Positions 36,501 to 48,014 of a DNA stretch of 64,000 nucleotides are shown in pieces. Below the pieces are notes generated by a model. That model was not told the origin of the DNA, did no database searches, and saw only the letters and a program-made list of their open reading frames with translations. Position numbers and translations under genes: made by a program. The stretch covers positions 29,993,501 to 30,057,500 of the forward strand of contig NC_086182.1 of assembly GCF_023053635.1 (NCBI RefSeq), in the 5' to 3' direction. This DNA comes from Elgaria multicarinata webbii (Eukaryota; Chordata; Lepidosauria; Squamata; Anguidae). Position 1 is the first letter of the stretch; each line of letters begins with the position of its first letter.

Positions 36501-39500
36501 CACTACAAGACGAGTTGAAGTGAGAGCTCACTTCTCAGGAAATGTAGTGGCTGTGCTACGGGAGATCGGTGGACTGCTGGAGCTTAGCTTTTTCTCTGAG
36601 GGGAAGTCCATGAGTTGAAGTGACAGCTTGCTTCTCAAAGACAGGGTTACAGCGGAAGAGGGGTGGGACGAGACCGGGGAGACAAGCTCGACCAGTGACT
36701 ACTACTAATCCCCACATCCTGGAGGACCACAGCATCCCACACAAAGTGGCTGTGGTGAAGTCAATGGCTGTCATGAGTCGAAGTGAGTGCTGACTTCTCA
36801 GGAGGAAACTTAAACTGTCCCTAGTATGCACTAAGTGGCTGTGCTATGGGAGTTCGGTGGACTGTTGGAGTACCAGCCACAATTGGGGAAGTGAATGAGT
36901 TTCAGTGAAAGGTTGCTTCTCAAAATCAGCACACAGATCAAGGACTCCATTTGATCCCCGAGCTATCTAAAGGGTGACCCGTGGACTGCTGGAGTTTTCC
37001 TCCGGTTCCCGGTGGCTGGGATGGGTCTCGGCTTCTCAAAGCCATGGCACTGCTGCATATGCAGTGCAGCTTCTCGAAAGAGAGCTGTCCCACGGAAAAA
37101 CGGTGCATTACTGGAGCTTAGCTTTTTCTCAAAGGGGAAGTCAATGAGTTGAAGTGAAAGGTTGCTTCGGAAGTCTATGGCTTTCATGAGTTTCAGTGAC
37201 AGCTTGCTTCTCAAAGAGGGCGTTACAGCGGAAGAGGGGTGGGACGAGACCAGGGAGAGGAGCTCGACCAGCTGCTGCGACTAATCCTCACCCACATCCT
37301 GGAGGACCACAGCATCCGCAGTAGTGGCTGTGGTGAAGTCAATGGCTGTCATGAGTTGAAGTGAGTGCTCACTTCTCAGGAAAATTAAACTGTCCGTACA
37401 CACTAAGTGGCTGTTCTATGGGCGATCGGTGGACACCTGGAGTACCACCCGCACATAGGGGAAGTCCATGAGTTGAAGTGACAGCTTGCTTCTCAAAGAT
37501 AGGGTTACAGCGGAAGAGGGGTGGGACGAGACCGGGGAGAGAAGCTCGACCAGTGGCTACTACTAATCCCCACATCCTGGAGGACCACAGCATCCCACAC
37601 AAAGTGGCTGTGGTGAAGTCAACGGCTGTCATGAGTCGAAGTGAGTGCTCACTTCTCAGGAGGAAACTTAAACTGTCCCTGTGCAGTCAGTGGTTGGGGA
37701 GAGAGGCACGGCCAGCTGTGCCTCCACCGTAGGGGCTGTGCTCAAGTGTCTGAACTTGGAGTCGAAGTGAGAGCTCAAAATTGCTCCATATGAGACTGGG
37801 GAGAGAAGCTCGACCAGCTTCTGCTACTAATCCTCACCCACATCCTGGTGGAACAAAGCATCCACCGAGAAGTGGCTGTGGTGAAGTCAATGGCTGTCAT
37901 GAGTTGAAGTGAGTGCTCACTTCTCAGGAGGAAACTTAAACTGTCCCTACGCACTAAGTGGCTGTGCTATGGGCGATCGGTCGACTACTGGAGTACCACC
38001 CGCACATAGGGGAAGTCCATGAGTTGAAGTGACAGCTTGCTTCTCAAAGATAGGGTTACAGCGGAAGAGGGGTGGGACGAGACCGGGGAGAGAAGCTCGA
38101 CCAGTGGCTACTACTAATCCCCACATCCTGGAGGACCACAGCATCCCACACAAAGTGGCTGTGGTGAAGTCAACGGCTGTCATGAGTCGAAGTGAGTGCT
38201 CACTTCTCAGGAGGAAACTTAAACTGTCCCTGTGCAGTCAGTGGTTGGGGAGAGAGGCACGGCCAGCTGTGCCTCCACCGTAGGGGCTGTGCTCAAGTGT
38301 CTGAACTTGGAGTCGAAGTGAGAGCTCAAAATTGCTCCATATGAGACCAGGGAGAGGAGCTCGACCAGCTGCTGCGACTAATCCTCACCCACATCCTGGA
38401 GGACCACAGCATCCGCAGTAGTGGCTGTGGTGAAGTCAATGGCTGTCATGAGTTGAAGTGAGTGCTCACTTCTCAGGAGGAAACTTAAACTGTCCCTATG
38501 CACTAAGTGGCTGTGCTATGGGAGTTCGGTGGACTACTGGAGTACCAGCCGCAATTGGGGAAGTGAATGAGTTTCAGTGAAAGGTTGCTTCTCAAAATCA
38601 GCACACTGATCGGGTCACCCAGAGGTCCACAGCCTCTACGTAGTGGCTGTGCTGAAGTCAATGACTTCCATGAGTTTAAGTGAAAGGTTGCTTCTCAAAG
38701 GCGAGGACTTGCCTGTTTCATTTTCGCAGCGAGACAGGCAGCTGCAGTAACACTCACAACCACACACACAAGGACAGCTTTTGCACAGAGGCTCATGAGT
38801 TCAAGTGACAGCTTACTTCTCAAAACCATACTTCGGGATCAGGGAGTACGTCTTCCACTCCCAGGGCACTCCAAAGGGCGACCCGTGGACTGCTGGACTT
38901 TACCTCCCTCAGTTGGGGAAGTGAATGATGAGTTTAAGTGAAAGCTTGCTTCTCAAAGACGGGTTACAGCAGAAGGGGAAGAGGAAGAGGATGAGACTGA
39001 GGAGAGAGAGGTTGCATCGGAAGTCTATGGCTTTCATGAGTTTCATGAGTTGAAGTGAGTGCTCACTTCTCAGGAAAATTAAACTGTCCGTACACACTAA
39101 GTGGCTGTTCTATGGGCGATCGGTCGACTGCTGGAGTACCTCCCACACATAGGGGAAGTCCATGAGTCGAAGTGAAAGCTCACTTCTCAGATAACTTGAA
39201 TTGCGAGACTGGGGAGAGACGCTCGGCCAGCTGCTGCAACTAATCCTCCTCACCCACATCCTGGTGGAACAAAGCATCCACCGAGAAGTGGCTGTGGTGA
39301 AGTCAATGGCTGTCATGAGTCGAAGTGAAAGCTCACTTCTCAGGAGGAAACTTAAACTGTCCCTATGCACTAAGTGGCTGTGATATGGGCGTTCGGTGGA
39401 CTGTTGGAGTACCAGCCGCAATTGGGGAAGTCCATGAGTTGAAGTGAGTGCTCACTTCTCAGGAAAATTAAACTGTCCGTACACACAAAGTGGCTGTGGT

Positions 39501-41640
39501 ATGGGCGATCGGTGGACACCAGGAGTACCACCCGCACATAGGGGAAGTCCATGAGTTGAAGTGACAGCTTGCTTCTCAGGAGGAAACTTAAACTGTCCCT
39601 ACGCACTAAGTGGCTGTGCTATGGGCGATCGGTCGACTACTGGAGTACCACCCGCACATAGGGGAAGTCCATGAGTTGAAGTGACAGCTTGCTTCTCAAA
39701 GACAGGGTTACAGCGGAAGAGGGGTGGGACGAGACCGGGGAGAGAAGCTCGACCAGCGACTGTTACTTATCCCCACATCCTGGAGGACCACAGCATCCGC
39801 AGTAGTGGCTGTGGTGAAGTCAATGGCTGTCATGAGTTGAAGTGAGTGCTCACTTCTCAGGAGGAAACTTAAACTGTCCCTGTGCAGTCAGTGGTTGGGG
39901 AGAGAGGCACGGCCAGCTGTGCCTCCACCGTAGGGGCTGTGCTCAAGTGTCTGAACTTGAAGTCGAAGTGAGAGCTCAAAATTGCTCCATATGAGACTGG
40001 GGAGAGAAGCTCGACCAGCGACTGCTACTTATCCCCACATCCTGGAGGACCACAGCATCCGCAGTAGTGGCTGTGGTGAAGTCAATGGCTGTCATGAGTT
40101 GAAGTGAGTGCTCACTTCTCAGGAGGAAACTTAAACTGTCCCTGTGCAGTCAGTGGTTGGGGAGAGAGGCACGGCCAGCTGTGCCTCCACCGTAGGGGCT
40201 GTGCTCAAGTGTCTGAACTTGAAGTCGAAGTGAGAGCTCAAAATTGCTCCATATGAGACTGGGGAGAGAAGCTCGACCAGCGACTGCTACTTATCCCCAC
40301 ATCCTGGAGGACCACAGCATCCGCAGTAGTGGCTGTGGTGAAGTCAATGGCTGTCATGAGTTGAAGTGAGTGCTCACTTCTCAGGAGGAAACTTAAACTG
40401 TCCCTGTGCAGTCAGTGGTTGGGGAGAGAGGCACGGCCAGCTGTGCCTCCACCGTAGGGGCTGTGCTCAAGTGTCTGAACTTGAAGTCGAAGTGAGAGCT
40501 CAAAATTGCTCCATATGAGACTGGGGAGAGAAGCTCGACCAGCGACTGCTACTTATCCCCACATCCTGGAGGACCACAGCATCCGCAGTAGTGGCTGTGG
40601 TGAAGTCAATGGCTGTCATGAGTTGAAGTGAGTGCTCACTTCTCAGGAGGAAACTTAAACTGTCCCTGTGCAGTCAGTGGTTGGGGAGAGAGGCACGGCC
40701 AGCTGTGCCTCCACCGTAGGGGCTGTGCTCAAGTGTCTGAACTTGAAGTCGAAGTGAGAGCTCAAAATTGCTCCATATGAGACTGGGGAGAGAAGCTCGA
40801 CCAGCGACTGCTACTTATCCCCACATCCTGGAGGACCACAGCATCCGCAGTAGTGGCTGTGGTGAAGTCAATGGCTGTCATGAGTTGAAGTGAGTGCTCA
40901 CTTCTCAGGAGGAAACTTAAACTGTCCCTGTGCAGTCAGTGGTTGGGGAGAGAGGCACGGCCAGCTGTGCCTCCACCGTAGGGGCTGTGCTCAAGTGTCT
41001 GAACTTGAAGTCGAAGTGAGAGCTCAAAATTGCTCCATATGAGACTGGGGAGAGAAGCTCGACCAGCGACTGCTACTTATCCCCACATCCTGGAGGACCA
41101 CAGCATCCGCAGTAGTGGCTGTGGTGAAGTCAATGGCTGTCATGAGTTGAAGTGAGTGCTCACTTCTCAGGAGGAAACTTAAACTGTCCCTATGCACTAA
41201 GTGGCTGTGCTATGGGCGTTCGGTGGACTGTTGGAGTACCAGCCGCAATTGGGGAAGTGAATGAGTTTCAGTGAAAGGTTGCTTCTCAAAATCAGCACAC
41301 AGATCAAGGACTCCATTTGATCCCCGAGCTATCTAAAGGGCGACCCGTGGACTGCTGGAGTGTAACCTCCCTCACCCTCAATTGGGGAAGTGAATGAGTT
41401 TCAGTGAAAGGTTGCTTCTCAAAATCAGCACACTGATGGAGTCACCCAGAGGTCCACAGCCTCTATGTAGTGGCTGTGCTGAAGTCAATGACTTCCGTGA
41501 GTTCAAGTGAAAGGTTGCTTCTCAAAGGCGAGGACTCGCCTGTTTGCTTCTCAAAAAACCATACTTCTGGATCAGGGAGTACGTCTTCCACTCCCAGGGC
41601 ACTCCAAAGGGCGACCCGTGGACTGCTGGAGAGAGGCAGC
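36501..41640. repeat. Internal satellite block of the hAT element
   Basis: About 5 kb is built from a few shuffled modules: GAAGTGAGTGCTCACTTC (a palindrome), CAATGGCTGTCATGAGTTG, GGAAACTTAAACTGTCCCT, GACTGGGGAGAGAAGCTCG and CCCACATCCTGGAGGACCAC. Some units form longer repeats: 37,478-37,732 and 38,029-38,283 are identical, 551 bp apart. The GACTGGGGAGAG to CATCCTGGAGG module also lies inside the transposase gene (44,150-44,270), so part of the satellite derives from the element's own coding sequence. The open frames in it are by-products. Confidence 0.9.
39731..41210. repeat. 262-bp homogeneous tandem array
   Basis: Unit starts at 39,731, 39,993, 40,255, 40,517, 40,779 and 41,041 give an exact 262-bp period: five full units and a partial sixth. 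Units 2-5 look identical by eye; unit 1 differs at a couple of bases. This implies very recent amplification or ongoing gene-conversion-like exchange. Confidence 0.95.
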
Positions 41641-41709
41641 CTGGCTAGTGGTGGTGGTGGTGCCAGGCATTGCCTTGCCCCCTGCTTGCACCTCACCTAA
41701 ACGTGCAGT

Positions 41710-41779
41710 CAATCATGGACAAACGGTTGTAAACCGCCCAGAGAGCTTTGGCTGTGGGGCGGTATATAAATGTAATTAA

Positions 41780-41811
<32 letters not shown>

Positions 41812-41815
41812 ATGG
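41710..41815 (+). mobile_element. L2 LINE 3' tail inside the hAT element
   Basis: AAACCGCCCAGAGAGCTTTG, GGGGCGGTATATAAATG and an AATA repeat form an L2 terminus. It sits between the satellite and the 3' end of the transposase gene. Confidence 0.8.
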
Positions 41816-42039
41816 AGTCTTTTGGAACTGGGTGGAAAACTATCCGGATGAGTTGACTAAGCTGTACCGGACGCCACAGAAATGAAATGAACTCAAGTGC
41901 GGTGCTTTGCCCTCACAGTCAGTCACACACACGCACGGTGACAAACTCTGCCTAGTGCCTACAGAGAAAAAACCAGCCTGCCTGAACTGTAGTGTGCCTG
42001 CCAACCCAAGGAGGGGTGGAATTAAAGGGAGCCTGCCTG

Positions 42040-43849
42040 TCACTCCCACGAGGGCTTGAGGGTGGGGTATCCCAGCAGGGGGAGATTGCCCTTCAGAAAG
42101 ACCAGCTGCTCCACCAAGTCCGGCTCCAAGCGAGAGCGGTGAGGGGTCACTATGTCGCCCGCCATAGAGAAGACCCTCTCGCTTGGAACACTGGTGGGTG
42201 GGCAGCTGAGTCGATCCATGGCCACCCGCGCCAGGTCCGGCCAAATCTGAAAACGGGATGACCAGTAGGCCAGGGGGTCCATGGAGGAGTCCTCGATGGG
42301 CTCTGACAGGTAACGCTGCACGGTGGTTGCAGCGTCATCCTGGCTGGTGGCTGGGGAGGGTCTCTGCCCAAACACGGTGTGCAGAGCCTCTTCCCAATAC
42401 CCCTCGCCTGTGCTGCTGCTGGGAGGGATGCAGGTGAGGCTGCTGCTGGTGCTGCTGGTGCTGCTGCGGGGAGGGGTGGCCTGCTCCTCTGCCTCACTCT
42501 GCCCCACCCTCTTGGCCCATGCCGCCCGCACTTCGCCCACCAGCGTTTCCACCCAGTGCTGCCTGCTATTTGGCCCACAAAGCCCATCCTTCACACGAGG
42601 GTCGCACATGGCTGCCAACATGTGGACCCTGTCGGTTTGGATGGGCTCCAGCCTCCGCGTCACGCCGTCCCTCAGCCTAGTCACCGCTTCGCGGACCTCG
42701 GGCTCGAAGCGCCTGCCGGTGACGGGATCCCTGTACTCCAGAAAGTCGCCCATCTGTTTCTGGAGATGCCTGCATACAGGGATCACCTGGCTGAGGAGGG
42801 CAGAGCTTTTGCTCAGGGTCTCGGTGGCGTTCAGGAACGGCTTGAGGACCGCCACCAGCTGGGACATGGCGTCCCACTGCTGCTTGCCCAGGTGGTGGAC
42901 GCCCATGTCCCTGACCCTGAACAAGTCGTGGATGGCACGCTGTTGCTCCACCATCCGCTCCAGCATCAGGTAGGTGGAGTTCCAGCGTGTCACCACATCC
43001 TGCACTAGCCTGTGCTGCGGGAGATTCAACTCCTCCTGCTTCTCCCGCAGCAAGCGACTGCCCTTGACGCTGTGGTGGAAATGGCCTGCCACCTTTCTGC
43101 AGCTCTCCAGGAGGTTACGGATCCCGGACAGGGGACCGAGGTTGGGCTTGCTGCTGCCCATCCCAAGGCCATCCCTCACCACCAGGTTCAAGACGTGCGC
43201 GATGCAGCGGACGCCCTCGAATCCGCCGTCGCGCACCGCCTTCACCATGTTGGCTCCCCCGTCCGTGACCATGTAACCGCGGGTGACCTTCTGCCCAGCT
43301 AGCCACCCATCCACCATGCGGTTCATGGCCTCCGTAATCTCCCCTGCCGTGTGGGACTGGTCCATCACTTGCGTGTGGAGGAGGGCCCAGCAGTAGCCCT
43401 CCTTGCCAGTCCCTGTAGTGCTGGATCCTTCCTGCCCCACGGCTGCCCACCAGTGTGCCGTCAGGGACAGGTAAGCGTGCACTCCGCCCTCGCTGGACCA
43501 AATGTCCGAGGTGAAGTGCACCATCCGTGCCTCTGCCTGGCACAGACGACCCAGCACTAACTCCCTGCAGGAACGGTACAGGGAAGGCACCACCCGCCTG
43601 CTCAGGGTGGTGCGACACGGCAGCTTGTAGTATGGCACCACAAGCGCCATCAGCCTCTTGAAGCCTGCGTTGTCGACGAGGCTGAATGGCTGGTCGTCCA
43701 ACGCCACCATCTCACCGATTGACGTGGTGATCTGGGAGGGCGTTGGAAAACGCCATCTTGTGGTTCCATACTTCCCCCACCCCATTTCCGGCAGGGTTGC
43801 CTGCCTAACCCTTGTGGGGATGGGAGATGGAGAGCTGAGACTGGAAGTG

Positions 43850-43885
<36 letters not shown>

Positions 43886-44589
43886 GCCGCCTTCGGCTTT
43901 CCCCTGGAACCAGTCGCCTTGCCCGCCTCTTTCCCCAGCAAGACCGACTGGTGCTGCCTCTTAAGATGCATCTTCATGCTGCTGGTTCCATAATGCCCTG
44001 TCGATGAACCCCTGCTTAGGCTGAGTTTGCAGTGGCGACAGACAGCAAAGCGGGGATCCGCTCCCAACTCAAAGTGGTCCCACACGATGCTTGTCTTTCG
44101 TTTCCGTGGTGACACCACCAATTGCCCGCCTGAGCTCTCTGGTGTTGCCACAGAAACAGGGGTGTGGGATGAGACTGGGGAGAGAGCCTCGGCCTGCTGC
44201 TGCTCCTCCTCAGCCCCCACATCCTGGAGGCCCACCGCCTCCTCCTCCTCCTCCCCCCCCTCCACTGTGCTGAGGACCTCGTCTAGGTCCATCATCGGGC
44301 TCGTGGGCTGAAAGGAGAATGAAGGAGTTGGGGATACTCCTCCTCCTCTAATGGCACTGCTGCCACGTGCCTCTTGCAAACGGGCACTTTTCCCATTCCC
44401 ACCCTCAAAAAGAGAACGCCGGGCACAAGTTGCAGAAGAGAGTGGCTCTGCCTGCTGCTTGTCCTGCTTCTGTTTTGGAGCAGTCAGCCAAGGAGTTGCC
44501 CGTTTGAGTTTCACAGGAGGAGAGGAAGCCTGCTTACTGCTGGCAGACTGAGCCTTGCTGCTTTCAGCACGCCTGCTTCCTCTTTTCAT
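42040..44589 (-). CDS. hAT transposase with BED zinc finger, 849 aa
   Basis: The frame is uninterrupted from ATG 44,589 to the stop at 42,040. Residues 1-165 are low-complexity, with an acidic stretch near 110-135. Residues about 168-212 form a BED finger: VWDHFELG, CRHC, HLKRQH. An alanine tract follows at about 234-246. The RNase H-like core has Asp in TSDIW (about 362), Asp in VTDGGANM (about 443), CIAHVLNLV and VVTRWNSTYLML. The C-terminal hAT dimerisation region has YWSSRFQIWPDLARVA and SVPSERVFSMAGDI (Glu about 804). These are the DDE residues and domain order of BED-type hAT transposases (ZBED-like). It would bind the element ends, cut and reinsert it. No damage is visible. Long antisense frames over it are shadows. 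Confidence 0.95.
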
Positions 44590-45440
44590 GATGACTAACA
44601 AAATATTAATACTACTAATACTATGTATAAGGTACTACTAAGAATATGTATAAGAAGATATAATATGTTTAAATGTAGGGAAATGGGACAAGAACAATAA
44701 AATATACTACTACTAATATGTATGAGAATATACTAATATATATATATATATCTACTACTAAGAATATCTACAAGAATATAATAATATGTTTAAGAATATT
44801 ACTAATAAATGTAGGGAAATGGGACAAGAAATGGGACAACCACTACTATAACAAGAACAAAATATGAATACTACTACTACTAATATGTATGAGAATGTAT
44901 ACTAATAGACTACTAAGACTATGTCAAAGAATATAATATAATATGTTTAAGAATAGGGAAATGGTGTGCGTATGCTTTCCCCAAAATGCTCAATCTGTGG
45001 CTGCCTGTTGAACTTGACAAAAGCAGCCCACTCCGTCGAAGTTACACAGAGAAGAAAAAGAGAATCCAATTTTTTTGGTATATTTGGTATATAGAAGATA
45101 GAAGGAAACACAATCAGGATTTAAGAGAGGGGAGGGGGGAAAAGAACCAACCACTACTATAATATGTATGAGAATGTATACTAATAGACTACTAAGACTA
45201 TGTCAAAGAATATAATAATAATATGTTTAAGAATAGGGAAATGGTGTGCGTATGCTTTCCCCAAAATGCTCAATCTGTGGCTGCCTGTTGAACTTGACAA
45301 AAGCAGCCCACTCCGTCGAAGTTACACAGAGAAGAAAAAGAGAATCCAATTTTTTTGGTATATTTGGTATAGAAGATAGAAGGAAACACAATCAGGATTT
45401 AAGAGAGGGGAGGGGGGAAAAGAACCAACCACTACTATAA
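44590..45440 (-). promoter_or_regulatory. AT-rich leader of the transposase with a 279-bp duplication
   Basis: The region upstream of the start codon is very AT-rich, with many ACTACTA and AATATG runs and a TA microsatellite at about 44,737-44,750. Positions 44,882-45,160 and 45,161-45,440 are near-identical tandem copies (period 279), each with GTGTGCGTATGCTTTCCCC. It probably contains the promoter or 5' UTR; no specific start site can be named. Confidence 0.6.
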
Positions 45441-45840
45441 GAAGAACAAAATATGAATACTAATATAATATGTATGAGAATATATACTAATGGACTATGT
45501 GAAAGAATATAATAAAATATGTTTAAGAATATAAATGTAGGGAAATGGGACAAAAACTGTGTGTATGCTTTCAAAAGAAAGCTTTCACAAAAGCAGAACA
45601 GTCAGGCTTTAATACAGGGAAGGGGGGGGGGCAACCAACCCAACCAACCCAAACACACACTCCAAAATTCAAAAATAAAGTTTATATTAAATCAAAGTAA
45701 GGGGAAAACACAGGGCAAACTAAGCTACAAGTCAGAAAGAAGCAAACAAACACACACACACGCCAAACTAAACCTATCCTAATCTATCTCCAAAGTCCAA
45801 AGCAGGAGCACTAACTAACTAAGTGTTCCCTCCACGAACG
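45441..45840 (-). other. hAT internal AT-rich segment
   Basis: This continues the AT-rich leader, with a partial third copy of the duplicated unit near 45,440-45,560 and AACCAACCC repeats. No gene is seen. Confidence 0.45.
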
Positions 45841-46776
45841 CCAACCCACAAAGAGACACAAAACAGAAAGTTCTCAGGGTGGGTCTGCCTTAGTCCCCCC
45901 TCCAACGCTGGGATTGGAGGAGGATGCTTTCTGAGGAGATCAATTCTCATCAGGATTGGGAGTTGAATGTGCCTGTCATCGCTTCCAAAAAAATAAAAAT
46001 AAAAAAATAAAAAAAACCCAAACCCCGATTTTTAAAAAAATATTGCACGTGAACCACAGCACGCAGAAAGTTGAGAGTGGTCTCAAAATGACCCCCATCC
46101 ACGACTCTCTGTGCACAAGAATTTTCAGAACGATAGCTTAAACCCCCCCCCCCAGTTATCCCCGATTCTTTCCCTCAATGCAATCCTATGGGCGAAAAGC
46201 CGAAACGGAGCCCCGCGGTTGACCCTATTTTTAAAAAACTTCTAGCCCGCGACCCGTACGATGCAGAAAGTTGAGAGTGGTCTCAAAATGACCCCCATCC
46301 ACGACTCTCTGTGCACAAGAATTTTCAGAACGATAGCTTAAACCCCCCCCCAGTTATCCCCGATTCTTTCCCTCAATGCAATCCTATGGGCGAAAAGCCG
46401 AAACGCAGTTTGAGCCCCGCGGTTGACCCGATTTTTAAAAAAATATTGCACGTGAACCACAGCACGCAGAGAGGTGAGAGTGGTCTCAAAATGACCCCCA
46501 TCCACGACTCTCTGTGCACAAGAATTTCCAGAACGATAGCTTCAAAAACAACGTAGTTATGCGCGATTATTTGCCGCAATGCAATCCTATGGCGAAATGT
46601 TTTCAAGATGGCGACCGGAGCGCTCCGACTGAACTCGGAGCTCCGAAAAATGGTCGCTTCTCTTCGCCTTGCTTCTAGGGGGTCCGCGGTCCGCTCCTAC
46701 TCCGCCTCTGGGTAAGGCGGAGCAGGCCAATCCGCTACTGCTTCTACGCTCCTAATCGGAGCGGAGCACATCCCTA
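45841..46776 (-). repeat. Right subterminal repeat array of the hAT element
   Basis: Three units of about 180 bp (around 46,020, 46,220 and 46,430) share GAGAGTGGTCTCAAAATGAC, CCATCCACGACTCTCTGTGC and ATTTTCAGAACGATAGCTT. The outer 180 bp carries GCGAAGAGAAGCGACC (reverse complement) and GC-rich ends found in the left parts of 14,974-16,927 and 53,355-56,141. Confidence 0.8.
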
Positions 46777-46784
46777 ATATAAAC

Positions 46785-47379
46785 CTCAATGCATGTTATC
46801 CTATCCTGTCTCTGGGATTACTGGGAAAGTTGAACATGTTTTGTTTATGTATTTATTTAAAGAGATGCTGATGCTGATTAAGTTTCATGCCTGTGAAACT
46901 ACCAGTGTAGAACAATACAGTAAAGGACATCAATATAAAATCACAATGAAAATGGACACAAAATAGAAGAGCAGCAGAGTGGATAGAAAAAACTGTTCCG
47001 TCAGCCAGAGGACACGGCATGCTGGAAAGCTTTGGCAAATACATTTGTCTAAGCACAGGGCAGCTCTGCAGATGGTTTGGACTTCAACTCCCAGAAGCCC
47101 CTCCCAGTATAGCCAATGGTCAAGAATCCTGGTAGATGATGTCCAAAACATCTAGAAATCTACTGTCTGCCTACCCCTCTATTAGAGGCCTACTGCAGTG
47201 CCAAAGATGCCCTCTTCTTTCTGTAAGTCAATTCACACGACATGATGCAGGCCTGGGTATTTTCTGCCATTTTTGGAGGGTTTGAGAGAAAAGTGGGCAG
47301 AGAGCTTTAGCTGAAAAATAGTGGCTGCCTTTCCCTTCCATTTGTCCTCCCCCTCCCATAATACTAGAAGCTGGGGACA
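46785..47379. other. No feature recognised
   Basis: No gene or named repeat is supported; a short ACTTCAACTCCCAGAAGCCC motif common in vertebrate repeats is at about 47,080. Confidence 0.35.
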
Positions 47380-47735
47380 TCTCATGAAACTGATTGGTGG
47401 GAGATTCAGGAGAGGTGAAAGGAAGTACTTCCTCACACAACACATAGTTAAGCTATGAAATTCACAACCACAAGATGTAATGATGGCCACCCATTTGGAT
47501 GGCTTTAAAAGAGGGTTGGATAAATTCTGGGAGCAATGGCTACTAGTCCTGATGGCTATGTGCTACCTCCAGTATCCAAGACAGTAAGCCTATGTGCGCC
47601 AGTTGCTGGGGGACATGGGTGGGAGGATGATGTTGCTTGTGGGTTCCTGGTCAACAGCTGATGGACCATTGTGTGAACAGAATGTTGGATTAGTTCTGAT
47701 CCAGCATGGCTCTTCTTAGGACCGTATGAATACCA
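47380..47735 (+). mobile_element. CR1-like LINE 3' end, + strand
   Basis: This is degraded ORF2 C-terminal coding (KYFLTQHIVKLWNSQPQDVM-like in mixed frames), then GTGGGTTCCTGG and TGATCCAGCATGGCTCTTCT. It matches the split copy at 28,880-29,760. Confidence 0.75.
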
Positions 47736-47956
47736 TTGTATCAGGCAATTTGGCACTGATGGTTGAGATTGTTTCATTTTCTTTCAGCTTTATTTCTTTC
47801 ATATTCAGAGGGAGTTTATCACCGCACCACTGCGGGAGAAAACAATGAGAGGGAGGTTGTTGTTCGTTTTTCTTTATTGCAGAAAATGCATTAAAGGAAA
47901 ACAGCAACAACCATATCGACTTTTAGTGGCTGGAACAAATTCTGAGTACTATGTCA

Positions 47957-47995
47957 GGGTTAGGATTAATCCTCAGGTTAGGGTTAGGGTTAAGG
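47957..47995. repeat. Short telomere-like TTAGGG stretch
   Basis: GGTTAGGGTTAGGGTTAAGG at 47,976-47,995 with an isolated GGGTTAGG at 47,957: about three to four units. It could be an interstitial telomeric scar or chance. Confidence 0.45.
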
Positions 47996-48014
47996 AGACA
48001 TGAACACGGGGCCA

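Larger units (their letters stand above)
34561..46776 (-). mobile_element. 12.2-kb hAT transposon, structurally whole
   Basis: ATATAAAC stands immediately before (34,553-34,560) and after (46,777-46,784) the element: an exact 8-bp hAT target duplication. The left end is TAGGGGTGTGCACGG; the right end, reverse-complemented, is TAGGGATGTGCTCCG, a 15-bp imperfect inverted repeat. Going from the right end along the coding strand, it holds a subterminal repeat array, an AT-rich leader with an internal duplication, the transposase ORF, an L2 LINE tail, a 5-kb satellite block, and a second subterminal array. Deleted relatives lie at 14,974-16,927 and 53,355-56,141. It is unusually long for hAT (commonly 2.5-5 kb), owing mostly to the satellite. 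Confidence 0.95.

Noticed and set aside
36501-41640. Many 60-90 codon frames in the satellite block, some identical to each other
   Set aside because: Their repetition follows the tandem DNA repeats, frames differ between units, and no domain is seen.
36501-41640. Centromeric satellite
   Set aside because: The array lies inside a hAT element with clear ends and a target duplication, and part of it derives from the transposase gene.
42323-43008. Long + strand open frames (209 and 216 codons)
   Set aside because: They lie antisense to the hAT transposase and show no domain; GC-rich coding sequence gives such shadows.
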